Below are positions 22,940 to 31,587 of a DNA stretch of 64,000 nucleotides, one piece after another. Under the pieces are notes generated by a model. It did no database searches. It was not told the origin of the DNA and saw only the letters and a program-made list of their open reading frames with translations. Made by a program: the position numbers and the translations under genes. This DNA comes from DATMRF01 sp035566435 (GTDB lineage Bacteria; Verrucomicrobiota; Verrucomicrobiia; Limisphaerales; UBA8199). The stretch spans positions 1 to 64,000 of the forward strand of contig DATMRF010000103.1 in the NCBI GenBank assembly GCA_035566435.1. The letters run 5' to 3'. Position 1 is the stretch's first letter; each line of letters starts with the position of its first letter.

Positions 22940-24408
22940 AACGCGCCTCCCAGAATACCGGCCGAGCCGCGCACCAGGCTAAACAGCGGGCGCGGCAACC
23001 ACACGCCGAGGACGGCCACCGCCACCGCGACCACCAGCATCGCGCCCAGTTTCCATGGACACTCGGCGGCCCGCACGGACGGCTCCGGCGGAGCGCCAAG
23101 GTTCATCTTCGCCATGTGCAGCAGGAAGCCGACAAAAATAGTCACGACCCCGGCCGTGAACAACGCCGCAGCCCAGCCGTGGTCCGCCGCGAGCGCGGCG
23201 CTCAACGCCGTGAACTCACTCTGAAAAATGCTGAAGGGCGGCACGCCGGTCACCGCGAAGGCCGCCACCAGGAACAGTGCGCCGGTCCAGGGCAGCCGAT
23301 GAATCACCCCGCGCACCTTGCGGAAATAAGGCGAGCCAAACTCCTGCTGGACATTGCCGGCGGCAAAAAACAGCAGCGGCTTGGTGACTCCGTGAAAAAG
23401 CATGTGCAGGACCGCCCCCAGCGCGCCGAGTTTGCCGCCGAAGCCCAGCGCCGCGACCATGATCCCCGCGTGATCAATGCTCGAATAAGCGAGCAACCGC
23501 CGAAAATTCCGCTGGACCAGCACGAAGGGAGCCGCCAGCAGGATCGAAAAAAGGCCGAACCCGATCAGCAGTTGGCTGGAGAATTCGTGGCCGAGACATT
23601 TTTCCGCCAGAACATCGAACCGCATGATGCTGTAAATCGCGCAATTGACGAACGCAGCTCCCAGCAGCGCCGCGGCGGGCACCGGCGCTTCGGCGTAGGC
23701 GTCGGGTTTCCAGGTGTGCATGGGCGCCAGGCCCGCCTTGGTGCCGTAACCCAGGAGGATCAACACGAAGGCCAGCCGCATCGCCGTAGGGTTGAATCGG
23801 TCGGCAATCTCCACCAGCACCGACCAATTCATCCCCTGGCCGGTATGGGAACCGAGCACGCCCACGGCCGAGGAGTAGGTCACCACGGTGCCGAACAACG
23901 CCAGGGAAATCCCCACGCTGCCGATGATGACGTATTTCCAGCCAGCTTCGAACGACGTCTTCTGATTGTAGAAAGTGACCAGCAACACCGAGGCCAGAGT
24001 CGTGCTCTCGATGGCAACCCACATCACTCCCAGGTTATCCGCCAGCGGAGCCAGCAACATCGCGCACACGAACACGGGAGTCAGCACGTAATACAGCCGC
24101 AACTGCTTTTCGGTGACCCGGTTTTCCTGAAGGTCGCGTCGAAAATAGCCGACGGCGTAAATCGTGCAAACAAGCGCCACAAACGCGGTCAACCCCACCA
24201 CCAGCGCGCTTAACGCATCCGCCAGCAGAAAACCGCCTAGTGCGCTAACCTTGCCATTCTGAATGACGTCGCGTCCAAGCAAAGTCGCGAGCCCGGCGAC
24301 GAGCACGAAGGCCGCCAGGTTGAGCCGTTCCCACCACACCCGGGAACCAACCACCAGGCAAAGCAAGCCCGCCAGCAGCGGGATGATTAAGAGTAAGCTC
24401 AGAAGCAT
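22936..24408 (-). CDS. Ehr-type membrane subunit, antiporter-like (HyfF/NuoN-like)
   Basis: This 490-residue polytopic protein of the Mrp-antiporter/complex I family has about 14 helices. It carries the conserved Glu before the TTLASVLLV helix (GVMWVAIESTTLASVL) and the channel Lys in GYGTKAGLAPMHTWKPDAYAEAP. The second half has LLAYSSIDHAGIMV and HGVTKPLLFFAAGN. It probably moves H+ or Na+ as part of the membrane arm. It is a close paralogue of the next gene (24446-25921), so the complex has two such subunits, as Hyf has HyfD and HyfF. It overlaps the large-subunit gene by four bases. Confidence 0.86.
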   Translation of the reverse strand: MLLSLLLIIPLLAGLLCLVVGSRVWWERLNLAAFVLVAGLATLLGRDVIQNGKVSALGGFLLADALSALVVGLTAFVALVCTIYAVGYFRRDLQENRVTEKQLRLYYVLTPVFVCAMLLAPLADNLGVMWVAIESTTLASVLLVTFYNQKTSFEAGWKYVIIGSVGISLALFGTVVTYSSAVGVLGSHTGQGMNWSVLVEIADRFNPTAMRLAFVLILLGYGTKAGLAPMHTWKPDAYAEAPVPAAALLGAAFVNCAIYSIMRFDVLAEKCLGHEFSSQLLIGFGLFSILLAAPFVLVQRNFRRLLAYSSIDHAGIMVAALGFGGKLGALGAVLHMLFHGVTKPLLFFAAGNVQQEFGSPYFRKVRGVIHRLPWTGALFLVAAFAVTGVPPFSIFQSEFTALSAALAADHGWAAALFTAGVVTIFVGFLLHMAKMNLGAPPEPSVRAAECPWKLGAMLVVAVAVAVLGVWLPRPLFSLVRGSAGILGGAL

Positions 24409-24445
24409 GCTGAGGTGGTTATTGATTTCGGAATCTGGCCGGCGT

Positions 24446-25921
24446 TCACGGCATCCCTCCGATAATGGCGGCAGCCTGGTGCATGATGCGGGAGAGCGGC
24501 GCCGGGAGCCAGAAACTGAACACCACGAGCCCGCCGAGCATCAGTCCCATCGCCGGCACACCGTCCAGTGGCCGTGCATCGCTCACCCGCGCGACCTTGG
24601 GCGCGCCAAGCAACACGCGCGCCAGTTGGGCCAGAATCCCACAAAAGCAGGCCAGGACCGCAAGCAGCACCAGGATGGCAATCGCCGTTTGACCTGACAA
24701 AAAGCCGCCGTTGAGTACTGTCATCTCGCTGAAGAATAAACCGAACGGCGGCAGCCCGGTCGCGGCCGCAGCCGCAAACCCCATGCAAACTACGGTCGCC
24801 GGAAGCATTTTGGCCATCCCCGGTCCAATCGAACGCATCTGGAGGGTGTGACAGCTTTGGTGGATGTTGCCCGCGGCAAAGAAAAGCACCGGCTTGGTGA
24901 GCGCATGATAACCCATGTGCAACAGCGCGCCGAATATCGTCAGCGGCGAGTTCAAGCCGATGCCGACACAAATCAATCCAACGTGTTCGAGGCTGGAGTA
25001 GGCCAGCAACCGCTTCAGGTTCGTCTGCACCAGAATGAATGGCACCGCCAGGCACATCGAGCCCAGGCCGAACACCAACAATAAGGTCCGGCTGAAAGAC
25101 GAGCCGAGGCAAGCGGTCGTGAGGATGTGGAACCGCAGCAGGGCGTAAAGGGCCACTTTCAGCGAGACGCCTGAAAGCATCGCGCTGGTCGGCGAGGGAG
25201 CTTCGCTGTGGGCATCGGGCAGCCAGGTGTGCATCGGCGCCAGGCCGGCTTTGGTACCGTATCCCACCAGCACGAAGGCAAACGCCAGTTTGATCATGCG
25301 CGGATCGAGCTGGCCCGCGATCGACATCAAATGCGACCAATTGAAACTCGGCAGCACGACAGAGTTCTTGTCGATGGCCGCAGCGTAAGTAAGCACGGTT
25401 CCAAAGAGCGCCAGCGCCAGGCCGAGGCTGCCCAGGATCACGTATTTCCAGGCCGCTTCGAGCGAGGTGCGCCGGTTATACAGCGCGACCAGCAACACGG
25501 AGGAAAGGGCGGTCGCTTCCAGCGCAAACCACATCACCCCGAGGTTGTTGGACAGGACCACCAGAAACATCCCGGTCGTAAACAGGGGCGTCAGCACGAA
25601 GAATTCCTTCACCCTGCCAGGAGTGACGTCGCCCGCGGCTAGGTCGCGCCGGAAATAGCGGCCGGCGTAAAGCGACGTGCCCAGCGAGACGACCGAGATC
25701 AACAGCACCATCCACGCGCTCAGAGCATCAGCACGGAAAAACTCGTGGCCTTCAGTGATGACCTGCCGCGCGAGCACCTCGCCCAGCAACGCCACCCCCA
25801 GGCCCACCGTAACCCCAAAGGCCACTATATTGGCCCCCTCCATAAACCGGCGCGACCGCGCGAGCAGGCAGAACAGTGCTGCCAATGCCGGGGCGAGCAG
25901 GATCGGGGTGAGGAGGGGCAT
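24446..25921 (-). CDS. Ehr-type membrane subunit, antiporter-like (HyfF/NuoN-like), second copy
   Basis: This 491-residue polytopic protein is similar along its length to the gene at 22936-24408. It has GVMWFALEATALSSVLLVALYN, GYGTKAGLAPMHTWLPDAHSEAPSP and LLAYSSLEHVGLICVG. Conserved Glu and Lys of the proton/sodium channel are in place. It is separated from the next gene by 37 bases and from the upstream hyfE-like gene by 339 bases that contain an inverted repeat. It is likely part of the same complex. Which copy corresponds to HyfD and which to HyfF cannot be told by eye. Confidence 0.86.
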   Translation of the reverse strand: MPLLTPILLAPALAALFCLLARSRRFMEGANIVAFGVTVGLGVALLGEVLARQVITEGHEFFRADALSAWMVLLISVVSLGTSLYAGRYFRRDLAAGDVTPGRVKEFFVLTPLFTTGMFLVVLSNNLGVMWFALEATALSSVLLVALYNRRTSLEAAWKYVILGSLGLALALFGTVLTYAAAIDKNSVVLPSFNWSHLMSIAGQLDPRMIKLAFAFVLVGYGTKAGLAPMHTWLPDAHSEAPSPTSAMLSGVSLKVALYALLRFHILTTACLGSSFSRTLLLVFGLGSMCLAVPFILVQTNLKRLLAYSSLEHVGLICVGIGLNSPLTIFGALLHMGYHALTKPVLFFAAGNIHQSCHTLQMRSIGPGMAKMLPATVVCMGFAAAAATGLPPFGLFFSEMTVLNGGFLSGQTAIAILVLLAVLACFCGILAQLARVLLGAPKVARVSDARPLDGVPAMGLMLGGLVVFSFWLPAPLSRIMHQAAAIIGGMP

Positions 25922-26260
25922 GGGGGGGGATGGAGACGTTAAAGCGTGAGAGCGTGGAAGCGGCGGAGCGTTGAAGGGTTAGCCAGAATATTGCTCACCC
26001 ACCTTGTAGCGCAGGCTTCCAAGCCTGCCGTATCGCAGGTTTCCAAACCTGCATCGCTCCAGGGTGGGCGACGCGCTGCCGACTGAGAAGTCGGCGACAC
26101 GGCAGGCTTGGAAGCCTGCGCTACGAGTTCGCGGTCACCCTGCATGCTACTAGATATAAAATACACAGGTTAGAACGTTAGAGCCTGGGTGCGTTGCTAG
26201 GTTGAATGGTGGAAGCGGTGAAACGTGATAATGCGCTGTGGGGAAGGGTTTCAATCATGT
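25922..26260. other. Gap inside the Ehr-type operon
   Basis: No gene. It holds the inverted repeat at 26006-26124 and GAACGTTAGAGC/GCGTTAAAG-type AT-richer sequence on both sides. A second promoter for the downstream half of the operon could lie here, but none is evident. Confidence 0.5.
26006..26124. repeat. Perfect 25-bp inverted repeat with 69-bp spacer
   Basis: Bases 26006-26030 and 26100-26124 are exact reverse complements. Each arm also contains the smaller palindrome AGGCTTCCAAGCCT, and a degenerate third unit (CAGGTTTCCAAACCTG) lies at 26035-26052. Such GCAGGCTTGGAAGCCTGC units recur in Verrucomicrobia and Planctomycetes genomes. It looks like a small non-autonomous element inserted between hyfE-like and hyfF-like genes. 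Confidence 0.88.
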
Positions 26261-26929
26261 CTAGCCTTTTAGTTGGCTGAGTTTGCTGACGTCCATGGAA
26301 GAGAAGGTTTCACGGATGCGATAGACCAGGATGCCCAGCACCATGACCGCCACCATAACGTCAAAGAAAATCCCCAGTTCGACCACCAGCGGCATGCCGT
26401 AGGTCGTAAGTGCGACCGCCGCCAGCATAACCCCGTTTTCGATTGAGAGCAGCGCCAGCACCTGGGTGATGGCTTTGCGCCGATTGAACATGAGGAAAAA
26501 ACCCGTCAAAAGCAGCGTAATCGCGATTCCCAGGGTATTGCTGCCCAACTGCACGAGCGTGGTGAAAGGGCGGGCTACAATGTAACCCAGCACGGTCAAC
26601 GCGCCGCAAAGCAGCATCGAGGCGGTGGAGTTTAGCAGTGGCTCAATCTCTTGGTGGATCTGAATCCGCCGAACCAGCCGGTTCAGGAGCCAGGGCAGGA
26701 AAAAGACCTTGCCGACCAGCGTCAGGCCGGCCACCCAATACACATGAGTGGCGTTGTGGAAATAGGCGATAATCGTCGCAATCGCGGCGAGCAAGAGTGA
26801 TTGGAGCGCAAAGAGCCGAATGGTCGTTAGCAACATCCGCTGCACGACCATCAAGAGTTGCAGGACCAGCATCGCTGCCGCCAGGAGCGTAATCCACTGC
26901 GAAGCGTACTCGGATGGGGGCGCATTCAT
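26261..26929 (-). CDS. hyfE: Ehr-type membrane subunit HyfE-like
   Basis: This 222-residue protein has about seven helices and matches HyfE, the small membrane subunit whose C-terminal part is related to NuoK/MrpC. It includes FFLMFNRRKAITQVLALLSIENGVMLAAVALT with the conserved Glu in LSIENG, followed by MPLVVELGIFFDVMVAVMVLG. Its start overlaps the stop of the hyfC-like gene by four bases. In the complex it sits between the NuoH-like and antiporter-like subunits. Confidence 0.87.
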   Translation of the reverse strand: MNAPPSEYASQWITLLAAAMLVLQLLMVVQRMLLTTIRLFALQSLLLAAIATIIAYFHNATHVYWVAGLTLVGKVFFLPWLLNRLVRRIQIHQEIEPLLNSTASMLLCGALTVLGYIVARPFTTLVQLGSNTLGIAITLLLTGFFLMFNRRKAITQVLALLSIENGVMLAAVALTTYGMPLVVELGIFFDVMVAVMVLGILVYRIRETFSSMDVSKLSQLKG

Positions 26930-27867
26930 TGGAAGAGGAACGTGGATAGCAGCGCGAGCGCGGCCAGAATGAAAGCCGCGCTCAATAAGTCCGGGACGCG
27001 GAACAGCCGGAGCTTGGCGTTAGTCGTTTCCACCAATACCACCGCGCCGGCCAGGGCCAGGAGTTTAGCGAAGAACCAAACCAGCGACAACACGAGCGCG
27101 CCCGCATTCAGGTCCGTCGCGATGCCGAGCGGGAAGAAAATGTTGACCAGGAGGGCCATAAGGATGAGCTGCTTGATGGAGGCGCTCCACTCAATTAAGG
27201 CGAGATAGCGGCCCGAGTATTCCAGAATCATCGCCTCGTGGATCATGGTCAGCTCCAGGTGGGTGGCGGGGTTATCCACCGGCAGGCGGCCCGTCTCAGC
27301 CAGCAAGACAATGAACAGCGCGGCGAAAGCCAGCAGGTGCGCGGGATTCAGCCATTGGGATGCCGACCCTTGGGCAACCATGAGCATCTGGCTGAGATTG
27401 GTCGAACCCGCGGTGATGGCCACGGTGAAGATCGCCAGCATCAGGGCTGGCTCGGCGATCGCCGAAATCGTCATTTCCCGGCTGCTGCCCATGCCACCAA
27501 AGGCGCTCGCCGGGTCCAATCCGCCCAGCGCCAGAAAGAAGCGTCCCAGGGCCAGCAAGCCCACGAAAGCCAGGGCGCCGCCAAACAGACTGAGCGGCGC
27601 GGCGGCGCTGACCAGCGGCATCATGAGGCCGGCCACCAGCGTCGAGAGGAATAGCACATAGGGCATCGCTCTAAAGATCCAGGACGCATGCTCCGAGATG
27701 ACCATGTCCTTGCGCAGGAACTTGGCCAGGTCCAGGTAAGGCTGCCACACGCGCGGGCCGCGCCGGTTCTGAAGCTTGGCTTTCCAGTTCCTGATGCACC
27801 CGCTGACCAGCGGAGAGAGCGCCAGCAGGAGCAAGGCCTGAAGAACGATGGCAAGGACGACGTTCAT
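26926..27867 (-). CDS. hyfC: Ehr-type membrane subunit HyfC/HycD-like (NuoH family)
   Basis: This 313-residue, eight-helix protein couples the soluble arm to the membrane arm. It has family motifs KAKLQNRRGPRVWQPYLDLAKFLRK near residue 30, FGGMGSSREMTISAIAEP near 125, and ETGRLPVDNPATHLELTMIHEAM near 190. The last includes the Glu/Asp-rich cytoplasmic loop that contacts the large subunit. It lies four bases after hyfB-like and overlaps hyfE-like. Confidence 0.92.
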   Translation of the reverse strand: MNVVLAIVLQALLLLALSPLVSGCIRNWKAKLQNRRGPRVWQPYLDLAKFLRKDMVISEHASWIFRAMPYVLFLSTLVAGLMMPLVSAAAPLSLFGGALAFVGLLALGRFFLALGGLDPASAFGGMGSSREMTISAIAEPALMLAIFTVAITAGSTNLSQMLMVAQGSASQWLNPAHLLAFAALFIVLLAETGRLPVDNPATHLELTMIHEAMILEYSGRYLALIEWSASIKQLILMALLVNIFFPLGIATDLNAGALVLSLVWFFAKLLALAGAVVLVETTNAKLRLFRVPDLLSAAFILAALALLSTFLFQ

Positions 27868-27871
27868 TTGC

Positions 27872-29938
27872 TTATAGGGCGAACATCAGCAGCAACAGCA
27901 GCGTGACGAAGATGTAAATCAGGTAAGCCTGGATGCTGCCGGCCTGCAGCGCTCGCATTCTCCTGGACAGCCGCAGGATCCCGCGATTCAAGGGGCGGTA
28001 AATCCTGGTGACGAATGGCTCCTCGATATGGCTCTGGAAACGAAGCGTTTTGGCGAAGTACGGCGAGTAGTCGTATTCGCGCTGGACCTCGCGGCGCGGC
28101 CGGAACAGTGCCTTAAAGATCATCCGGATCGGTTTTGAAAAGCCCGTGGCAGTATATTCCATGTGCGGGGTCAATCCTCGCTGGCCGCAGTCCCAGGTTG
28201 GGCCGATGCGCACCTGCGTCCGTCGGCCAAAAAACAGCCACAACACTAGAGGGATGGGCAACAGGCAAAGTCCCGTCAGCAGAATCCCGACCGTGGAAAC
28301 CGTGCCACCCAACTCCTGGGTGTTCCCCAGCACCAGACCGTTTGCCAGCGAGAGATGGTCGGGTAGCGTTTGCGACAGAAGTTGCTGTGTAATGGGGGCG
28401 AAAACCGACAAGAACAGAGCCGGGAACAGCCCGAGAAAAACACAGGCCGCCGTAAGCAAACCCATGCCCCAAAGCATCGCGGGGGGCGATTCGTGGGCGT
28501 TACGGGCCTCTTCGCTACGCGGTTGGGCGAGGAAGGTGATGCCGAAAGCCTTCACGAAACAGGCCGCCGCCAGAGCGCCCGTCAAGGCCAGCATCGCGCC
28601 GCTGAGCGGAAACATCAGACGAACCAGGCTGGGCGTAGTCCCGAACCCTTGCAGCAGCGACTGATACGTCAGCCATTCGCTGACAAAGCCATTGAGCGGC
28701 GGCAGCGCCGAGATGGCCACAGCGCCTATGAGGAAAAAGAAAGCGGTCCAGGGCATGCGTTTGATGAGCCCGCCCATTTCCTCCATGTTGCGGGTGTGCG
28801 TCGCGTGCAGCACCGCGCCGGCGCCGAGGAAGAGCAGCGCCTTGAAAATCGCGTGGTTGATCGTGTGGTACAGGCCGGCGATAAGCGCCAGCGCCGCCAG
28901 CACCGGGTGGTGCGTGTGCAGAAACATCAAAGAGGCGCCCAGGCCCATGAGAATGATCCCGATATTCTCAATACTGTGATAGGCGAGCAAACGCTTCAGA
29001 TCATGCTCCATCAAGGCATAAAGCACGCCCAATACCGCCGAAATGGTCCCAATGCTTAACACCGTCACGCCCCACCAGTTCGGTGGCGTCCCCAAAAAAT
29101 CGAACAACACGCGCGTTAGACCGTAAATGCCGGTTTTAATCAGCACGCCGGAAAGCAGTGCCGAAATGTTGCTGGGCGCAACTGGATGCGCCTCCGGGAG
29201 CCAAATGTGGAACGGGATGATGCCGGCTTTGACGCCGAAACCGATCAGAAAGAGCAAAAATGCGGCGTTGCGCCCGTCGGGAGACAACTGCTCGCCCAGT
29301 GAGCGGAAACGGTCGAATGAGTAGTCATTCGGGCTGGCCCCGCCTGCGGCCTGGAATAGCAACAGGAAACCAAGGATGAGGCAACCGGTGCCGATGTGCG
29401 ACATGATGAAATACAGCACGCCGCCGCTGCGCGTCTCGGGCTTCTCATGCTCGAAGCTGACCAGGCAATAAGCGGTCAAAGCCATGATTTCCCAGGCGAT
29501 GAGGAAGAAGAAAGCGTTGCTCGCGCTGAACACCAGCGTCGTCGCCAGCAACAACAAATTGTAAAACGCAGCGAGGATGCCGACATTTTTCCGCCCATAG
29601 AATCCGCGGACGTAACCAAACGAATAAACCGAGAGCGCGACGGCCAGGAGCGAGACAATGAGCACGAAAAACGCACCGAGCGGGTCGAGCTTGACCGTCA
29701 GCCGCACATACGGGACGAGCGAGGGCCAGAGCTCAAATCCGACCGCGCCTGGCTCTCCGGCCCTCAGCAGCAACCGCAACGCGGCCGCCATTCCGGCGAG
29801 GCCGGCGAGGGCGGCGGCGCCGAACCCCAGCAGGTTGGCGAGCCGTGCGCGCCGCAGGCTCAACAGGCTCATCAAAGCCCCCAGGCCATAACCGCACAAA
29901 GTCAGTTGCAGCAAAACGGCTGGAGACAAAGAATCCAT
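27872..29938 (-). CDS. hyfB: Ehr-type membrane subunit HyfB/HycC-like (NuoL family)
   Basis: This 688-residue protein is the largest antiporter-like subunit and the first gene of the complex. The N-terminal half holds AWEIMALTAYCLV with the conserved Glu, FGVKAGIIPFHIWLPEAHPVAPSNISALLSG with the channel Lys, and RLLAYHSIENIGII. After the antiporter core a long amphipathic stretch and two terminal helices follow, with a cytoplasmic RRTQVRIGPTWDCG segment seen in HycC/HyfB. It follows the EIIA-Ntr-like gene by 35 bases on the same strand. Confidence 0.92.
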   Translation of the reverse strand: MDSLSPAVLLQLTLCGYGLGALMSLLSLRRARLANLLGFGAAALAGLAGMAAALRLLLRAGEPGAVGFELWPSLVPYVRLTVKLDPLGAFFVLIVSLLAVALSVYSFGYVRGFYGRKNVGILAAFYNLLLLATTLVFSASNAFFFLIAWEIMALTAYCLVSFEHEKPETRSGGVLYFIMSHIGTGCLILGFLLLFQAAGGASPNDYSFDRFRSLGEQLSPDGRNAAFLLFLIGFGVKAGIIPFHIWLPEAHPVAPSNISALLSGVLIKTGIYGLTRVLFDFLGTPPNWWGVTVLSIGTISAVLGVLYALMEHDLKRLLAYHSIENIGIILMGLGASLMFLHTHHPVLAALALIAGLYHTINHAIFKALLFLGAGAVLHATHTRNMEEMGGLIKRMPWTAFFFLIGAVAISALPPLNGFVSEWLTYQSLLQGFGTTPSLVRLMFPLSGAMLALTGALAAACFVKAFGITFLAQPRSEEARNAHESPPAMLWGMGLLTAACVFLGLFPALFLSVFAPITQQLLSQTLPDHLSLANGLVLGNTQELGGTVSTVGILLTGLCLLPIPLVLWLFFGRRTQVRIGPTWDCGQRGLTPHMEYTATGFSKPIRMIFKALFRPRREVQREYDYSPYFAKTLRFQSHIEEPFVTRIYRPLNRGILRLSRRMRALQAGSIQAYLIYIFVTLLLLLMFAL

Positions 29939-29973
29939 GGATTAGCGCCCGCGAGCGGCTTGGGACTTGCGTC

Positions 29974-30477
29974 TCATCCTTGCCGGATTCGGATTTGCTC
30001 GAGCACCGAGAGAATCGCGTCGGGGGTTTCGGCGGTTCGGAGTTGCGCCAGCAATCCGGCCTGTTGCCCAAGCCGAGCGAGGCTGGCCAGCAAATGCAGG
30101 TACCCGGCGGCATCGGTGGCCGGGACGGCAAGGAGAAAGATGAATTGGACCGCCGAGCAACCTTTCGCCCCCCAACTGACGGGCTCCGGCGCGCGCCCAA
30201 AGGCAAACTGCAGCTGCCTTACTCCGCTCAGTCGCGCATGGGGGAACGCGAGCCCGCACTCGAGCGCCGAGTTGGCCAGTAGTTCCTGGTTAAGCGCGAC
30301 ATGGTAAAACGGCAGCATGTCGGCGACACAACCCTCCTTCTGGAGCACCTGGCTGAGCTCGCCGATGATCCCCGCCGTGTCGCGGTCTCGAAGGTGCGGC
30401 ACAATCAGTGCCGCGCGCGTATAATCTGCCAGAGTGCTCGGAGCTACAGGATGGACCGTGAGGTCAAGCGGCAGCAT
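29974..30477 (-). CDS. PTS EIIA (PtsN/EIIA-Ntr-like) regulatory protein
   Basis: This 167-residue protein is of the fructose/mannitol/EIIA-Ntr type. AALIVPHLRDRDTAGIIGELSQVL opens the fold, and LECGLAFPHARL carries the phosphorylatable His80. In other bacteria EIIA-Ntr proteins regulate potassium transport and membrane energetics according to PTS phosphorylation. ATG 30477 overlaps the upstream zinc-ribbon gene by 14 bases. The frame is open further upstream but in the wrong gene. Only 35 bases separate it from hyfB-like, so it may regulate or be co-expressed with the complex. Confidence 0.85.
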   Translation of the reverse strand: MLPLDLTVHPVAPSTLADYTRAALIVPHLRDRDTAGIIGELSQVLQKEGCVADMLPFYHVALNQELLANSALECGLAFPHARLSGVRQLQFAFGRAPEPVSWGAKGCSAVQFIFLLAVPATDAAGYLHLLASLARLGQQAGLLAQLRTAETPDAILSVLEQIRIRQG

Positions 30478-30847
30478 GGACAAGCGCCTTGCGTTTGCGC
30501 GGCTTCGGCGCCGGTTTGGCGGCGGCGACGTGTTCCAGGAACTGAGTCTCCGCGGCGTCGGGAAGGTAGAGATACCGACCGCAAGTGTCGCAGAGTTGGA
30601 TGTCCTGGCCTTGCATGAGGGTATTGATCGTCCCGATGGGCAGGCGCATGTGGCAACCGGTGCACACCTGGTTGCGCACCACGGCGACGCCTTTCTTGCC
30701 ACGGACAACTAAACGATCGTAATGGCCCAGGATCTGGGCGGGGATTAGCGCACGCAGCTCAGCCTTGCGCGCATCGACGTTCTTGCTGGCAGGTTCATCA
30801 AAATCCAGCGCCTGAAGTTTCAACAAGTTCGGTAGGAGGTCATTCAT
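30464..30847 (-). CDS. C4-type zinc-ribbon protein
   Basis: The protein has 127 residues. A short helical N-terminus is followed by a zinc ribbon with CTGCHMRLP (Cys62, Cys65) and LCDTCGRYLYL (Cys86, Cys89), and a basic Pro/Lys/Ala tail. The ribbon matches the C-terminal domain of the CT398/zf-RING_7 family, nucleic-acid-associated proteins usually of about 240 residues with a long coiled coil. Here the coiled coil is nearly absent. It heads the minus-strand run that continues into EIIA and the Ehr-type complex. Confidence 0.72.
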   Translation of the reverse strand: MNDLLPNLLKLQALDFDEPASKNVDARKAELRALIPAQILGHYDRLVVRGKKGVAVVRNQVCTGCHMRLPIGTINTLMQGQDIQLCDTCGRYLYLPDAAETQFLEHVAAAKPAPKPRKRKALVHAAA

Positions 30848-31110
30848 AATTCAATTCAATGCTAGTTGCGTACCAGAAAATGCCCGTTCTAACTTAACTG
30901 CCTTGACGATAGGGAGAAGAAATTGTTCCCGCAAGCTTTTCAGAAGCCAGGGACAGTCGCTACCGCACCAAAAGTGCAGACTTTGCACCAGTCCCCCGAA
31001 TCGAAGTGCATCCTGCGAAGTCCCCGGTCCACTGTCCAAAAAGGCTGGCGCCGCCTTTCCTCCGAGACGGCGCCCGTTGGTTAATCCTGCAAGCTTTGGA
31101 ACCGTAGTCG

Positions 31111-31308
31111 CTACAGTGCTTGTGCGCGCTTGCGGGAGGCGCGTTTCGAGGCTTTGAGAGTCGCTGCCGGCGCCGAGGTAGTTATGGGTTTGACTTGGGT
31201 TTGCGCCGGCGCAGTGGCCGCGGGTTGCGTCGAGGGGGTAGTGCCGCAACTGCAAGCGCAAGGAGGCGTGGTCGTTGTGGCTGCAACAGGATTGATAGTT
31301 TCGCTCAT
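31111..31308 (-). CDS. Possible small Ala/Thr-rich protein with CxCxC motif
   Basis: This 65-residue frame starts at an ATG. It is rich in Ala, Thr and Pro, with PPCACSCG near residue 17 and a basic end (KASKRASRKRAQAL). The CACSCG motif could bind metal and the tail could bind nucleic acid. No ribosome-binding site is visible, and the low-complexity composition allows a chance frame. Confidence 0.3.
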   Translation of the reverse strand: MSETINPVAATTTTPPCACSCGTTPSTQPAATAPAQTQVKPITTSAPAATLKASKRASRKRAQAL

Positions 31309-31376
31309 AACAGTTTTAGTTGTTTATCGTTGGCGGTTGCAGTTTAGGCGAAACAACCGCCTCGCGAACATACTGA

Positions 31377-31391
31377 GGCATACGGTATGCC
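31377..31391. promoter_or_regulatory. Perfect 15-bp palindrome, possible operator
   Basis: GGCATAC-G-GTATGCC is fully symmetric around one base. It lies about 70 bases upstream of the possible small gene and about 200 bases past the uxaC stop. No binding protein is known, and a GntR-type regulator of uronate genes is one guess. Confidence 0.3.
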
Positions 31392-31587
31392 ATCCGGCCG
31401 AACCGGCACATAATGGTTTGTTCCGCAGAAACTTATGCTGATTTATCTGGGCAGGATGTTTTTCGCACCTGACCTTGACCTGGCATATTCGCGCAATTCC
31501 TGCACCTCCCTCCCGCGATATGTGCAAAGTAGAGATCGTAGGAGAAATACTTCCAGGAAGCGTCGGCGCCCTCGTCAACAGTCGCAC

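Larger units (their letters stand above)
30848..31587. other. Intergenic region with one possible small gene and a palindrome
   Basis: Apart from the weak open frame at 31111-31308, no gene is supported. The palindrome GGCATACGGTATGCC lies at 31377-31391. The frame 30851-31261 on the minus strand has no family features. Confidence 0.5.

Noticed and set aside
20477..29938. Functional [NiFe] hydrogenase-4 or respiratory complex I
   Set aside because: The large subunit lacks all four nickel-iron cysteines, which excludes a hydrogenase. Nuo subunits A, E, F, G and J are missing, which excludes complex I.
29396..30307. 303-codon plus-strand frame over hyfB-like and EIIA genes
   Set aside because: Antisense shadow. 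It is rich in Gln/Arg/His with no domain, while the opposite strand encodes clear families.
30851..31261. 136-codon minus-strand frame
   Set aside because: It overlaps a better candidate and has no start signal or family resemblance. Its composition looks random.
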